NCBI GenBank assembly: GCA_016932615.1
Contig: JAFGCN010000019.1
Location: 1 to 10,134 of the forward strand
Direction: 5' to 3'
DNA length: 10,134 bases
DNA from: Candidatus Aenigmatarchaeota archaeon
GTDB lineage: Archaea; Aenigmatarchaeota; Aenigmatarchaeia; QMZS01
In this document: positions 1-8,271 of the stretch, one piece after another
Layout: the number at the start of each line of letters is the position of its first letter
Position numbering within the stretch: position 1 is the first letter of the stretch
Notes under the pieces: model-generated
Told to the model about the DNA's origin: nothing
Databases searched by the model: none
What the model saw: the letters and a program-made list of their open reading frames with translations, nothing else
Made by a program: the position numbers and the translations under genes

Positions 1-80
1 AAATGCCTGTAAAGAAGAAAACTGCAGCAAAGAAGCCCGCAGCAAAAACAGCTAAGAAGCCTGTAAAGAAGAAAAAATAA
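1..80 (+). CDS. C-terminal tail of a Lys/Ala/Pro-rich basic protein (truncated by window edge)
   Basis: An open frame runs from the left edge to TAA at 78-80. Its last 25 codons (an in-frame ATG is at 3-5) encode almost only Lys, Ala, Pro, Thr and Val, with KKPAAK/KKPVKKK-type repeats. Such tails are known on histone H1-like, HU-like and some ribosomal or RNA-binding proteins, where they bind nucleic acid without fixed structure. The 17-nt sequence at 5-21 recurs exactly at 59-75 (54 nt apart), so the tail grew at least partly by duplication. The body of the protein lies outside the window, so no family can be named. The ATG at 3 is probably an internal Met: a 25-residue free-standing protein of this composition is less likely than a tail. 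Confidence 0.55.
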   Translation, partial: MPVKKKTAAKKPAAKTAKKPVKKKK

Positions 81-216
81 TCCGGCGGCACTGGCTTAGC
101 GCCTTACTGCTTACAAACCTTGCCGGAAAGGCAAAATAAACTTGCGGTGGCTTTAGGCGAGTATGTGGCTCTCGCGTCCCGGAAACAACTCCGGAACGCC
201 ACCTCTTTCATTTTTT
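81..216 (+). ncRNA. Possible structured RNA / terminator region between genes
   Basis: This stretch begins right after the basic-protein stop and has no usable ORF, but it folds well on paper. TTGCC 120-124 and GGCAA 130-134 form a hairpin with a 5-nt loop. From 146 to 203 there is a three-way junction: outer helix GGTGGC 146-151 with GCCACC 198-203, arm GCGAG 157-161 with CTCGC 171-175, and arm 176-183 with 190-197 (one C-A mismatch, loop AACAAC). TCCGGC 81-86 can alternatively pair with GCCGGA 122-127. A T6 run (211-216) follows the outer helix, which suits an RNA 3' end. It does not fit tRNA, SRP RNA, RNase P RNA, a C/D guide or a riboswitch I know. It may be only an elaborate terminator of the upstream gene. 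Confidence 0.35.
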
Positions 217-242
217 GAATTTTCTAATTTCAAAAGGAGAGA

Positions 243-251
243 TTATTAAAA
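243..251 (+). promoter_or_regulatory. Possible TATA box for the S16 protease gene
   Basis: An AT-only stretch (ttattaaaa) starts 24 nt before the ATG at 267, where a TATA box for a leaderless archaeal transcript should be. No Shine-Dalgarno sequence sits at working distance from this ATG. The AGGAG at 234-238 is too far upstream and faces CTCCT at 256-260, with which it could form a 5-bp hairpin. Confidence 0.35.
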
Positions 252-266
252 TCACCTCCTATCTTT

Positions 267-1994
267 ATGCCCACATCAAAAATATCCGCCCTGTTTGTCC
301 TTATTCTTCTGTCTTGCCCTGCTCTTGCCCTGAAGGAAACCACAATCTTCCTCCCGGCAGTAGTCGAAAGCGATTATGGTGAAGAAGGCGTCATGGCAAC
401 TCTCACGGTAAACGTGCGGGATGGCTCGGGCCATGTGTACGTCGATACATGGCCCCTTGCAAAGATTGACACCCAGGCATCGGCAAGAATATCTAAGGAA
501 GTTGCCTGCGAAACGCTCTTTATCGACTGCTCAAAATACGATTTCTTCTATACCATCAGGTCTGACGCCGAGATCGTCGGCGGGCCTTCGGGCGGAGCCG
601 CAACAACGGTTGCAACGCTTGCATCCCTTCTTGACCTTGAGATAAACAACCACGTGCTTATTACGGGGACCATAAACCCCGACGGCTCTATAGGCCCTGT
701 TTCTGGCATACTCGAAAAAGCCCAAGCGTCAAGCGAAAAGGGATACCTTTTTCTGGTGCCGGAAGGCCAGAGCATAATCACAACTGCAAAAGAAGACCCT
801 CTCGACCTGGGGCTATACGCAAAGGAAAACCTGAACCTGAGCGTAAAGGAAGTAGGCAATATCAACCAGGCATTTTCATATTTTACAAACTACAAGATAA
901 AGGATGTCAACATAAAATTCAGGAAAACTGAGGGCTACCAGAAGGTAATGGATGGCTTTGGAGTGGAGCTGATAAACCATTCCAAAGAGCTCAGGGAAGA
1001 ATGCCTCACCAAAGCCAAAAAGTCAAAGATAGACTACAACCTTCGTGAAGAGCTCCTTGAGCTATGTAGCAAAAGTCCAGAGGAAGCAGAAGACGAATTC
1101 AAAAAAAAGAACTACTACTCTGCCGCCTCGATTGCATTTTCGAACTCGATTTCGTACCGGCACGGAATAAGGATGGCTGAGTTCCTTTCAAGCCCTGACA
1201 AAAAGGAGTACGCCAGAGACTATCTCAGCTCCCTCAAGCCGGCGGATTTTACCATCGACACGAACAACATCGAGCTTTTCGCAATAATTGAGGAGAGATA
1301 CTCCGAAGCTGAGGAAAACCTTGACAGCGGCTGGAAGGAGTATTACTCCGGGGAGTATAGCCAAAGCATTTACTACGGCGCTTATGCTGAAGAACGGCTC
1401 TACACGGCAGAGCTCTGGAACCAGCATTCAGAGGAGTTCCCTGTTTATGTTGCAACTTCTTCGGAAAACTTAAGCTCCATTGCAACCGAAACCATATCTG
1501 ACGCTTACGCCCTCCTGACATACTCAAGTCTCCTTACAGTCAACAGCTTTTCGACCGAAGCAGATATGCTGATAGAAAGGGCACGGGAGAGCCAGAAGAA
1601 AGGCAATTACACAACAGCAATCGTCCTTGCGCTCAAAGCCAGGGCAAACGCCGAACTTGCTTCAGAGCTTGCCGGAAAAACGGATTACACCTCCCTAATC
1701 GAGCTTCACAGAAAGCGTGCCCTCATATCCATAAACCAGACAAGCTCGATACTGGGGCAAAGTTACTTCGAGTATGCAGAGACGCTTAAGGGCTCCAACG
1801 AAGTTGCCGCCGTAACCTATTACACCTATGCCGAAAAGCTGTCAAAGCTTAATAACCTGGTAAACAAGTCCCCGGCCACAGCCAAAATAGTCCCACTGGA
1901 GTACATAGAGCCAGTCAAGTGCCCAATGCAGAGGTTCCTTCCCGGAGGGCTTTCCATTTCCACACTTATCCTATTTCTAATTTTTATGGTCTAG
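267..1994 (+). CDS. Secreted/membrane-anchored Lon-type (S16) serine protease without ATPase domain
   Basis: The 575-residue protein starts with a signal peptide (Lys5, hydrophobic 7-22, probable cut after ALA about residue 21). A Lon proteolytic (peptidase S16) domain follows at about 30-210. The nucleophile motif GGPSGG places Ser108, and GILEKA places Lys151, matching the Ser-Lys dyad spacing of Lon. No AAA+ Walker motifs are present, so unlike LonA/LonB it cannot unfold substrates with ATP. The rest (about 220-540) is helical and acidic. It contains four TPR-like (N/E)Y..A...A segments near 281, 362, 446 and 512, probably for protein contacts. A short hydrophobic segment at the extreme C terminus (about 559-575) could anchor it in the membrane, with the protease domain outside the cell. 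Archaea are known to carry such ATPase-less S16 proteins; the substrate is unknown. The DUF92 gene follows after 7 nt and is probably co-transcribed. Start chosen because it gives a complete signal peptide. Confidence 0.8.
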   Translation: MPTSKISALFVLILLSCPALALKETTIFLPAVVESDYGEEGVMATLTVNVRDGSGHVYVDTWPLAKIDTQASARISKEVACETLFIDCSKYDFFYTIRSDAEIVGGPSGGAATTVATLASLLDLEINNHVLITGTINPDGSIGPVSGILEKAQASSEKGYLFLVPEGQSIITTAKEDPLDLGLYAKENLNLSVKEVGNINQAFSYFTNYKIKDVNIKFRKTEGYQKVMDGFGVELINHSKELREECLTKAKKSKIDYNLREELLELCSKSPEEAEDEFKKKNYYSAASIAFSNSISYRHGIRMAEFLSSPDKKEYARDYLSSLKPADFTIDTNNIELFAIIEERYSEAEENLDSGWKEYYSGEYSQSIYYGAYAEERLYTAELWNQHSEEFPVYVATSSENLSSIATETISDAYALLTYSSLLTVNSFSTEADMLIERARESQKKGNYTTAIVLALKARANAELASELAGKTDYTSLIELHRKRALISINQTSSILGQSYFEYAETLKGSNEVAAVTYYTYAEKLSKLNNLVNKSPATAKIVPLEYIEPVKCPMQRFLPGGLSISTLILFLIFMV

Positions 1995-2001
1995 ATTTAT
2001 A

Positions 2002-2727
2002 ATGGCGCTTCCCGTATTTGAACTCACGCTCGCAAAAACCCTGGTTCTCGCATTGTGCCTCGGAATAGTCTGGTTTGGCTATTTTAAGAAGGTTACTGAT
2101 ATCTGGGCGTCCATTGTCGCAAGCATCCTTGGCGTATACTTCATAGGGCTTTTTCCACTCTACTGGTTTGCTTCCCTGCTTCTCCTCTATATTGCAACCA
2201 GCATGGCAACCAGGCACAAAAACGTCTGGAAAGCCGTAAACCACACGACGGGGCGGGGCATAAAAAACATACTCAGCAACCTCGGAATCGCCCTTGCCTT
2301 CTCGGTAATGTACCTTGTGGACAACCAGCCCGCATTCTACCTTGCATTTCTCTGCAGCGCCGCCTGCGCCTGCTCAGACACTCTTGCTTCCGAAATCGGG
2401 CAGCTTAGCCGCTCAAAGCCCCGGCTTATTACAACCTGGCAAGAGGTAAAGACTGGAATGGATGGAGCCGTATCCGTCCTTGGGCTTCTTTCCGCGGCAA
2501 CTGGCGCTGTTTTGACGGCTTTGCCGTCACTATGGGTGCAGCCGGAAGCCACAGCCCTGAAATTCTTCATAACCGCCTCTATTATCGGCTTTATCGGCTG
2601 CAATATCGACTCCCTTGTGGGCGCGCAGTACGAACTAAGGGGCTCTGTTACAAATGATACCACAAACCTCATAGCAACCACGATTTCCGGCTTTTTGGGG
2701 CTTATTGCCTGGCTCATCCTGTTTTAA
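2002..2727 (+). CDS. DUF92 / TIGR00297-type integral membrane protein
   Basis: The 241-residue protein has about six hydrophobic segments (near 8-25, 35-68, 92-106, 111-124, 157-178, 187-202 and 225-241). It carries the hallmark blocks of DUF92 (PF01940): R85-G-x-x-N near the first cytoplasmic loop, SDTLASEIG at 125-133, GMDGAVS at 152-158 followed by a Gly/Ala-rich helix, GCNIDSLVGA at 199-208, and a TND-x-x-N block at 217-222. Family members include plant VTE6, a phytyl-phosphate kinase, so an isoprenyl-phosphate kinase or related lipid role in archaea is a reasonable guess; nothing here proves it. Length is normal for the family. The ATG lies 7 nt after the S16 protease stop, so the two genes probably form one transcript. 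No Shine-Dalgarno sequence is visible, only an AT-rich gap. Confidence 0.85.
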   Translation: MALPVFELTLAKTLVLALCLGIVWFGYFKKVTDIWASIVASILGVYFIGLFPLYWFASLLLLYIATSMATRHKNVWKAVNHTTGRGIKNILSNLGIALAFSVMYLVDNQPAFYLAFLCSAACACSDTLASEIGQLSRSKPRLITTWQEVKTGMDGAVSVLGLLSAATGAVLTALPSLWVQPEATALKFFITASIIGFIGCNIDSLVGAQYELRGSVTNDTTNLIATTISGFLGLIAWLILF

Positions 2728-2840
2728 GACCAAATTCTGTTCATTTGTGTAGAAGGGTTCCTTTTGCCGCCATTTGAGAAACGAAACTTCAAAAAGCCCT
2801 CCAAATGCCAAATCCGGCTATACTGAATGGCCGGGAGTCC

Positions 2841-2855
2841 TAATTTATTAATTTA
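2841..2855 (+). promoter_or_regulatory. Probable TATA element of the 23S rRNA promoter
   Basis: The gap 2728-2867 holds no gene. Near its end an AT-only run (taatttattaattta) lies 13-27 nt before the first base of the processing stem at 2868, the place expected for a TATA box if pre-rRNA starts at about 2868-2875. A second AT-rich patch at 2863-2872 is an alternative. A separate promoter is needed because no 16S gene precedes this 23S gene. Confidence 0.5.
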
Positions 2856-2867
2856 ACACCTTCTATA

Positions 2868-2952
2868 TTAAATGGGGTTCTCTACCAATGGTAGAGTATC
2901 TTTGAAAGAACAGGGATGTTCAATGATCTAAACAGGTGTAATGAGGAGTATT
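2868..2952 (+). other. 5' arm of the pre-23S processing stem
   Basis: Three blocks here pair with the 3' flank of the rRNA: 2868-2879 with 5834-5845 (12 bp), 2900-2911 with 5749-5760 (12 bp), and 2934-2944 with 5734-5744 (11 bp), all perfect. Between the first two lies a local hairpin at 2880-2896 (CTCTACC, loop AAT, GGTAGAG). Next to helix 1, 2946-2949 can pair with 5727-5730 (4 bp, one G-U). This leaves bulge ATT (2950-2952) on this strand and AAG (5731-5733, opposite G2945) on the other. That is a slightly relaxed bulge-helix-bulge motif, the known cut site of the archaeal splicing endonuclease in pre-rRNA. The 22 nt at 2912-2933 have no clear partner. Confidence 0.85.
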
Positions 2953-5726
<2,774 letters not shown>

Positions 5727-5845
5727 GCTCAAGTCATTACACCTGAAGGTTCTTTCAAAGGGCCTGGGTTCCTTCGTTCTGCTTGCAGAACGGGGCCCCA
5801 TTCCATTCGGAATGAGGTTCGGAACTCAGGCCAAACCCCATTTAA
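5727..5845 (+). other. 3' arm of the pre-23S processing stem with a branched spacer element
   Basis: The region contains the partners of the 5' arm (5727-5730, 5734-5744, 5749-5760, 5834-5845). Between the last two blocks a separate domain folds on itself. Outer helix 5761-5772 pairs with 5821-5832 (12 bp, one G-U) and encloses two hairpins: GTTCTGC/GCAGAAC with a TT loop (5776-5791) and CATTCC/GGAATG with an ATTC loop (5799-5814). With the hairpin on the 5' arm this makes a junction in the middle of the stem. It encodes no protein. Confidence 0.8.
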
Positions 5846-5862
5846 ATTTCTTAAATGGTTTT
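5838..5862 (+). terminator. Inverted repeat with T run: possible terminator or switch at the 23S 3' end
   Basis: CCATTTAA (5838-5845) is followed after five bases by its exact complement TTAAATGG (5851-5858) and then TTTT. The right half contains the ATG (5855) of the next ORF. The left half is also the outermost block of the processing stem (partner 2868-2875), so the two pairings exclude each other. Stem GC content is low, so terminator strength is uncertain. Confidence 0.35.
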
Positions 5863-7072
5863 GAAGGGAATAGCGGGAGCTAAAAACTCAAAAGTACTTT
5901 ATTATATGAAACAGTCAGACCTCAAATTAGGTTGGCAGGATATGGAAAAGTTAAAATCAGAAGGACATGTACTAGAGGCATTTTTAATCTTAGCCAATTG
6001 GATTGAAAGAAATATGCAATTTGCAATATACTACCACAACATATTTTCAAAAAAAGATGATGCTAAGCTGAAAGAGTTTCTTCAGACTTTTGAGACGAAA
6101 AAATCTAAGCACAACAGAATTTCCAAACAAGAATTGAAGGCTATAGCTAGTTTGAATCCCTCAGAACAAGAAAGAGCCATACCCTGGAAGGTACTAACCA
6201 CAATCCAAGTCACTTCTTCTGTCACAAATGACTTCAAGCAAGCCCTGATTGAACTCGTCCGTTGGGGTCTTATTAACGAAAAAGAAAGAGGTCGTTTGCT
6301 AAAAGAACTAAAAGATTTTGAAGCATATAGAGGAAAAGTGGTACATCGTCTTATCGAGGACAGAGTAACACACAAAGAAGTAGAAGCTTACTATACTAAA
6401 GGGAAGATACTGAATCAAAGAATATTGCATCTACACTATTCCTTTTTACATGGTGGTCTGAATATACAAATTCGCCTTGAAAACCCAAAAGATTTCAGGG
6501 AAACTGAAGAGCTTACCCGGGACGCCTTTTGGGACGTGTATAAGCCCGGATGCGACGAGCATCTTGTCCTCCACAACCTAAGAAAATCCCCTACTTTTGT
6601 AAGGGGGCTTGACTTTGTCGCTGTCCTAAACGGCAAAATCATCGGAAACATCGTCTACTCAAAGGCAAAAGTAATCGGCGAAGACAAAAGCGAGCACGAA
6701 GTACTCTGCCTTGGGCCTTTTTGCGTCGCGCCTGAAATGCAGAAAAAAGGAATCGGCTCAAAACTTATCCGGCAGTCTCTTTCAAAAGCCAAAACTCTTG
6801 GCTTCAGGGGAGTAATCCTATTTGGGAGCCCCGAGTACTATTCCCGCTTTGGCTTCAAAAATGCCGAAAGTTATCACATCACGACGCCTGACGGCAAAAA
6901 CTTTGACGCCTTCATGGCGCTTGAGCTTGTTGAAGGAAGCCTGAAAGGAATTGAAGGGCGTTTTTTTGCAGATTCGGTTTTCGAGGTCGAAGCTAAAGAT
7001 TTAGAGGAATTTGAAAAAAGCTTTCCGTTCAGGGAAAAGCACGTTACAGACACTCGGATTCATTTGGACTAA
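5855..7072 (+). CDS. HEPN-like domain fused to a GNAT N-acetyltransferase (COG3153/YhbS type)
   Basis: This is a 405-residue protein. Residues about 205-405 are a GNAT acetyltransferase of the YhbS-like group: acetyl-CoA motif VAPEMQKKGIGSKLI at 291-305 (Q296-x-x-G299-x-G301), then GSPEYYSRFGF at 324-334 and a KHVTDT tail. Stand-alone relatives start where IRLENPKDF begins here (about 206). Residues about 30-195 are all-helical and end in FEAYRGKVVHRL, in which R159 and H164 form an RX4H motif as in HEPN ribonucleases; residues 38-62 look like the first HEPN helix. The HEPN part is AT-rich and the GNAT part clearly GC-richer, with the break near 6475. This suggests a fusion of a newer domain to a resident enzyme. 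Start is uncertain: ATG 5855 is only 9 nt past the 23S processing stem. ATG 5906 (residue 18) and ATG 5942 (residue 30) would keep both domains. No clear Shine-Dalgarno sequence serves any of them. Confidence 0.75.
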   Translation: MVLKGIAGAKNSKVLYYMKQSDLKLGWQDMEKLKSEGHVLEAFLILANWIERNMQFAIYYHNIFSKKDDAKLKEFLQTFETKKSKHNRISKQELKAIASLNPSEQERAIPWKVLTTIQVTSSVTNDFKQALIELVRWGLINEKERGRLLKELKDFEAYRGKVVHRLIEDRVTHKEVEAYYTKGKILNQRILHLHYSFLHGGLNIQIRLENPKDFRETEELTRDAFWDVYKPGCDEHLVLHNLRKSPTFVRGLDFVAVLNGKIIGNIVYSKAKVIGEDKSEHEVLCLGPFCVAPEMQKKGIGSKLIRQSLSKAKTLGFRGVILFGSPEYYSRFGFKNAESYHITTPDGKNFDAFMALELVEGSLKGIEGRFFADSVFEVEAKDLEEFEKSFPFREKHVTDTRIHLD

Positions 7073-7133
7073 TCTAGGGGGGTCTTAAATGTTTGCGTTG
7101 TAGTGAAAAGGGTTATGGTGGGATTAAGAACAA

Positions 7134-7838
7134 CTAGGCCAGGCTTGCCTTTTTGTTCCCGTGAATCCTCTGGCATTTCTTATTTGCCAGAAGAAGCCAG
7201 GAAATGCTTATAGAGTCGTGAAGTGCTGCCTTTTCGCTTTGGAAGTAATCAATCCATGCCTGAAAGCATCCTTGGGACTTCATATATGCTTCTTCTGCCG
7301 TATCACCCTTAAGAATCGAGAGGACAACCTGGTTTGATGGCTCAAGAAATGCCTTAGCTATTGGATCAGTACCGGGGCGGCACATGTGAGCCGTGTCCAT
7401 CAGGAAGATAAAATCCTCATCGTAACCGACAAATGCTGTTTTGGGGCTTATTTCAGCAACTTCTAAGCCCAACTTCTTTGCCGAAGCGCAGGCAACTGAG
7501 TAAGTGATTTTAGAGCCAAGGATATTTTTGTTGTCCAAGTCAACTATTATCTCATCCTTTTGCCCATCCTCAATCTCAATAGAGGGCGCAGAACTTTCTG
7601 AGTCAGACTTTTTGCCGCAAATTGCCTCCTCCAAGCCGTGCCCGTTGAAAACCGCAAAGTCCGGATTTTGCTTAATAATTAAGCTTTCGACAGCTTCCCT
7701 GTTGCACTTGTCCTCACCAAATGCTATAACCTTAAAATTACGGCTTTCGGCAAACTTAACATATGCTTTGCTGTATTCAAAAAGGTAACTTGTTACCATA
7801 TCATGGTCTGGCTGAGTTATAAATACCGTCTTACTCAT
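7134..7838 (-). CDS. Clan CD cysteine peptidase-like protein (caspase/gingipain-like fold)
   Basis: The 234-residue protein is not assignable to a named family, but it carries the clan CD signature. A hydrophobic strand ending in DFAVFNGHG places His67 followed by Gly, and a second strand ITYSVACAS places Cys117. A following AFVGYDEDFIF strand resembles the segment after the Cys in gingipain/CHAT-type proteases. No signal peptide or membrane segment is seen, so it is probably cytoplasmic. The frame is open upstream to 7904, but the start at 7838 is preferred: GAGG (7842-7845) sits 3 nt ahead, and the start overlaps the previous gene by 8 nt, which suggests coupled translation. It is the last gene of a three-gene operon with two small proteins, which may be its regulators or substrates (inference). 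It ends 61 nt from the convergent HEPN-GNAT gene. Between the two (7073-7133) no terminator hairpin is obvious. Confidence 0.65.
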   Translation of the reverse strand: MSKTVFITQPDHDMVTSYLFEYSKAYVKFAESRNFKVIAFGEDKCNREAVESLIIKQNPDFAVFNGHGLEEAICGKKSDSESSAPSIEIEDGQKDEIIVDLDNKNILGSKITYSVACASAKKLGLEVAEISPKTAFVGYDEDFIFLMDTAHMCRPGTDPIAKAFLEPSNQVVLSILKGDTAEEAYMKSQGCFQAWIDYFQSEKAALHDSISISWLLLANKKCQRIHGNKKASLA

Positions 7839-8055
7839 GAGCCTCGACCTTCCTCTTAAAAGATCTAAGATAATCCAGTTGCATTTTAACAATTCTCTTT
7901 CCAAAAACCGTATCCTTGTTTACGCAGGCTATTATATCCTCTCTTGTGTAAATCTTCCCGCCGCCTATTGCGAGCTTGTAATTTGGAGGCATCCTTTGTA
8001 GTCTCGCAACAACCAGTTTCTTTATGTCCTCTGAAGGTTTTTCTTCCATAATCAT
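7831..8055 (-). CDS. Small conserved-looking protein of unknown function (74 aa)
   Basis: I do not recognise a named family. It starts with a polar segment (KPSEDIKKLVVARLQRMP), then a short strand YKLAIGGGKIY. The motif TREDIIACVNKDTVFGKRIVKMQLDYL suggests a helix, a Thr-x-x-Gly turn and a final amphipathic helix. The second half resembles the neighbouring 62-residue protein (same order: strand, acidic helix, K-T-x-x-G-x-[KR]-I, helix). It overlaps that gene by 4 nt at its start (ATGA type) and the peptidase-like gene by 8 nt at its end, so the three are translated from one message. ATG 8049 (third residue) is an equally possible start. No signal peptide or membrane segment is present. A role as a partner of the peptidase-like protein is inferred from position only. 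Confidence 0.7.
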   Translation of the reverse strand: MIMEEKPSEDIKKLVVARLQRMPPNYKLAIGGGKIYTREDIIACVNKDTVFGKRIVKMQLDYLRSFKRKVEAHE

Positions 8056-8240
8056 ATAAAATCTAATTCTACCAATTTCTTAAATATCTTGGCTCCAAGC
8101 GGAGTTTTTGCCTCAATCTCAATATAGGCTATGTCCCAGCTTACCGGCTTATCGTCCACAATCAAAACAAGCTCCTTTCGGGCGGTTATTGGTATATTGT
8201 CGTAAACCCTGAAAAACCGGGAAGAATCCATTTCTTCCAT
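8052..8240 (-). CDS. Small protein of unknown function (62 aa), first gene of operon
   Basis: No family is recognised. The protein is soluble and mixed: FFRVYDNIP, strand ELVLIVDDKPVSW, then IAYIEIEAKTPLGAKIFKKLVELDFI, ending in an amphipathic helix. The strand, helix and K-T-x-[LF]-G-x-[KR]-I arrangement is shared with the 74-residue protein that follows, so the two may be diverged tandem copies. The gene has its own TATA box 16-24 nt upstream, in the short gap after SRP54, and no Shine-Dalgarno sequence, which fits a leaderless first cistron starting at 8240. An internal ATG at 8231 is an alternative start. Its stop overlaps the next start by 4 nt. Confidence 0.7.
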   Translation of the reverse strand: MEEMDSSRFFRVYDNIPITARKELVLIVDDKPVSWDIAYIEIEAKTPLGAKIFKKLVELDFI

Positions 8241-8255
8241 AATTATAGTTGCGGG

Positions 8256-8264
8256 CTATATAAT
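8256..8264 (-). promoter_or_regulatory. TATA box of the small-protein/caspase-like operon
   Basis: On the minus strand the sequence ATTATATAG followed by CCC begins 24 nt before the ATG at 8240, so transcription should start at or very near the start codon. The Nudix gene has nearly the same core (TTTATATAG then CCC, 28 nt before its ATG), which supports both. The box lies only 8-16 nt past the SRP54 stop, so the operon can be expressed apart from SRP54. Confidence 0.65.
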
Positions 8265-8271
8265 GCCCATT

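Noticed and set aside
146-203. tRNA gene
   Set aside because: Acceptor-like helix is 6 bp with only two inner arms, no T-loop TTCGANNC sequence and no CCA-adjacent acceptor layout.
548-865. Minus-strand ORFs inside the S16 protease gene (531-725, 548-865, 1188-1427, 1249-1527)
   Set aside because: They lie opposite a gene with clear domain signatures and show no recognisable features.
7839-7904. N-terminal extension of the peptidase-like protein to 7904
   Set aside because: It would overlap the 74-aa gene by 74 nt and adds a sequence unlike a clan CD start; GAGG ahead of 7838 supports the shorter form.
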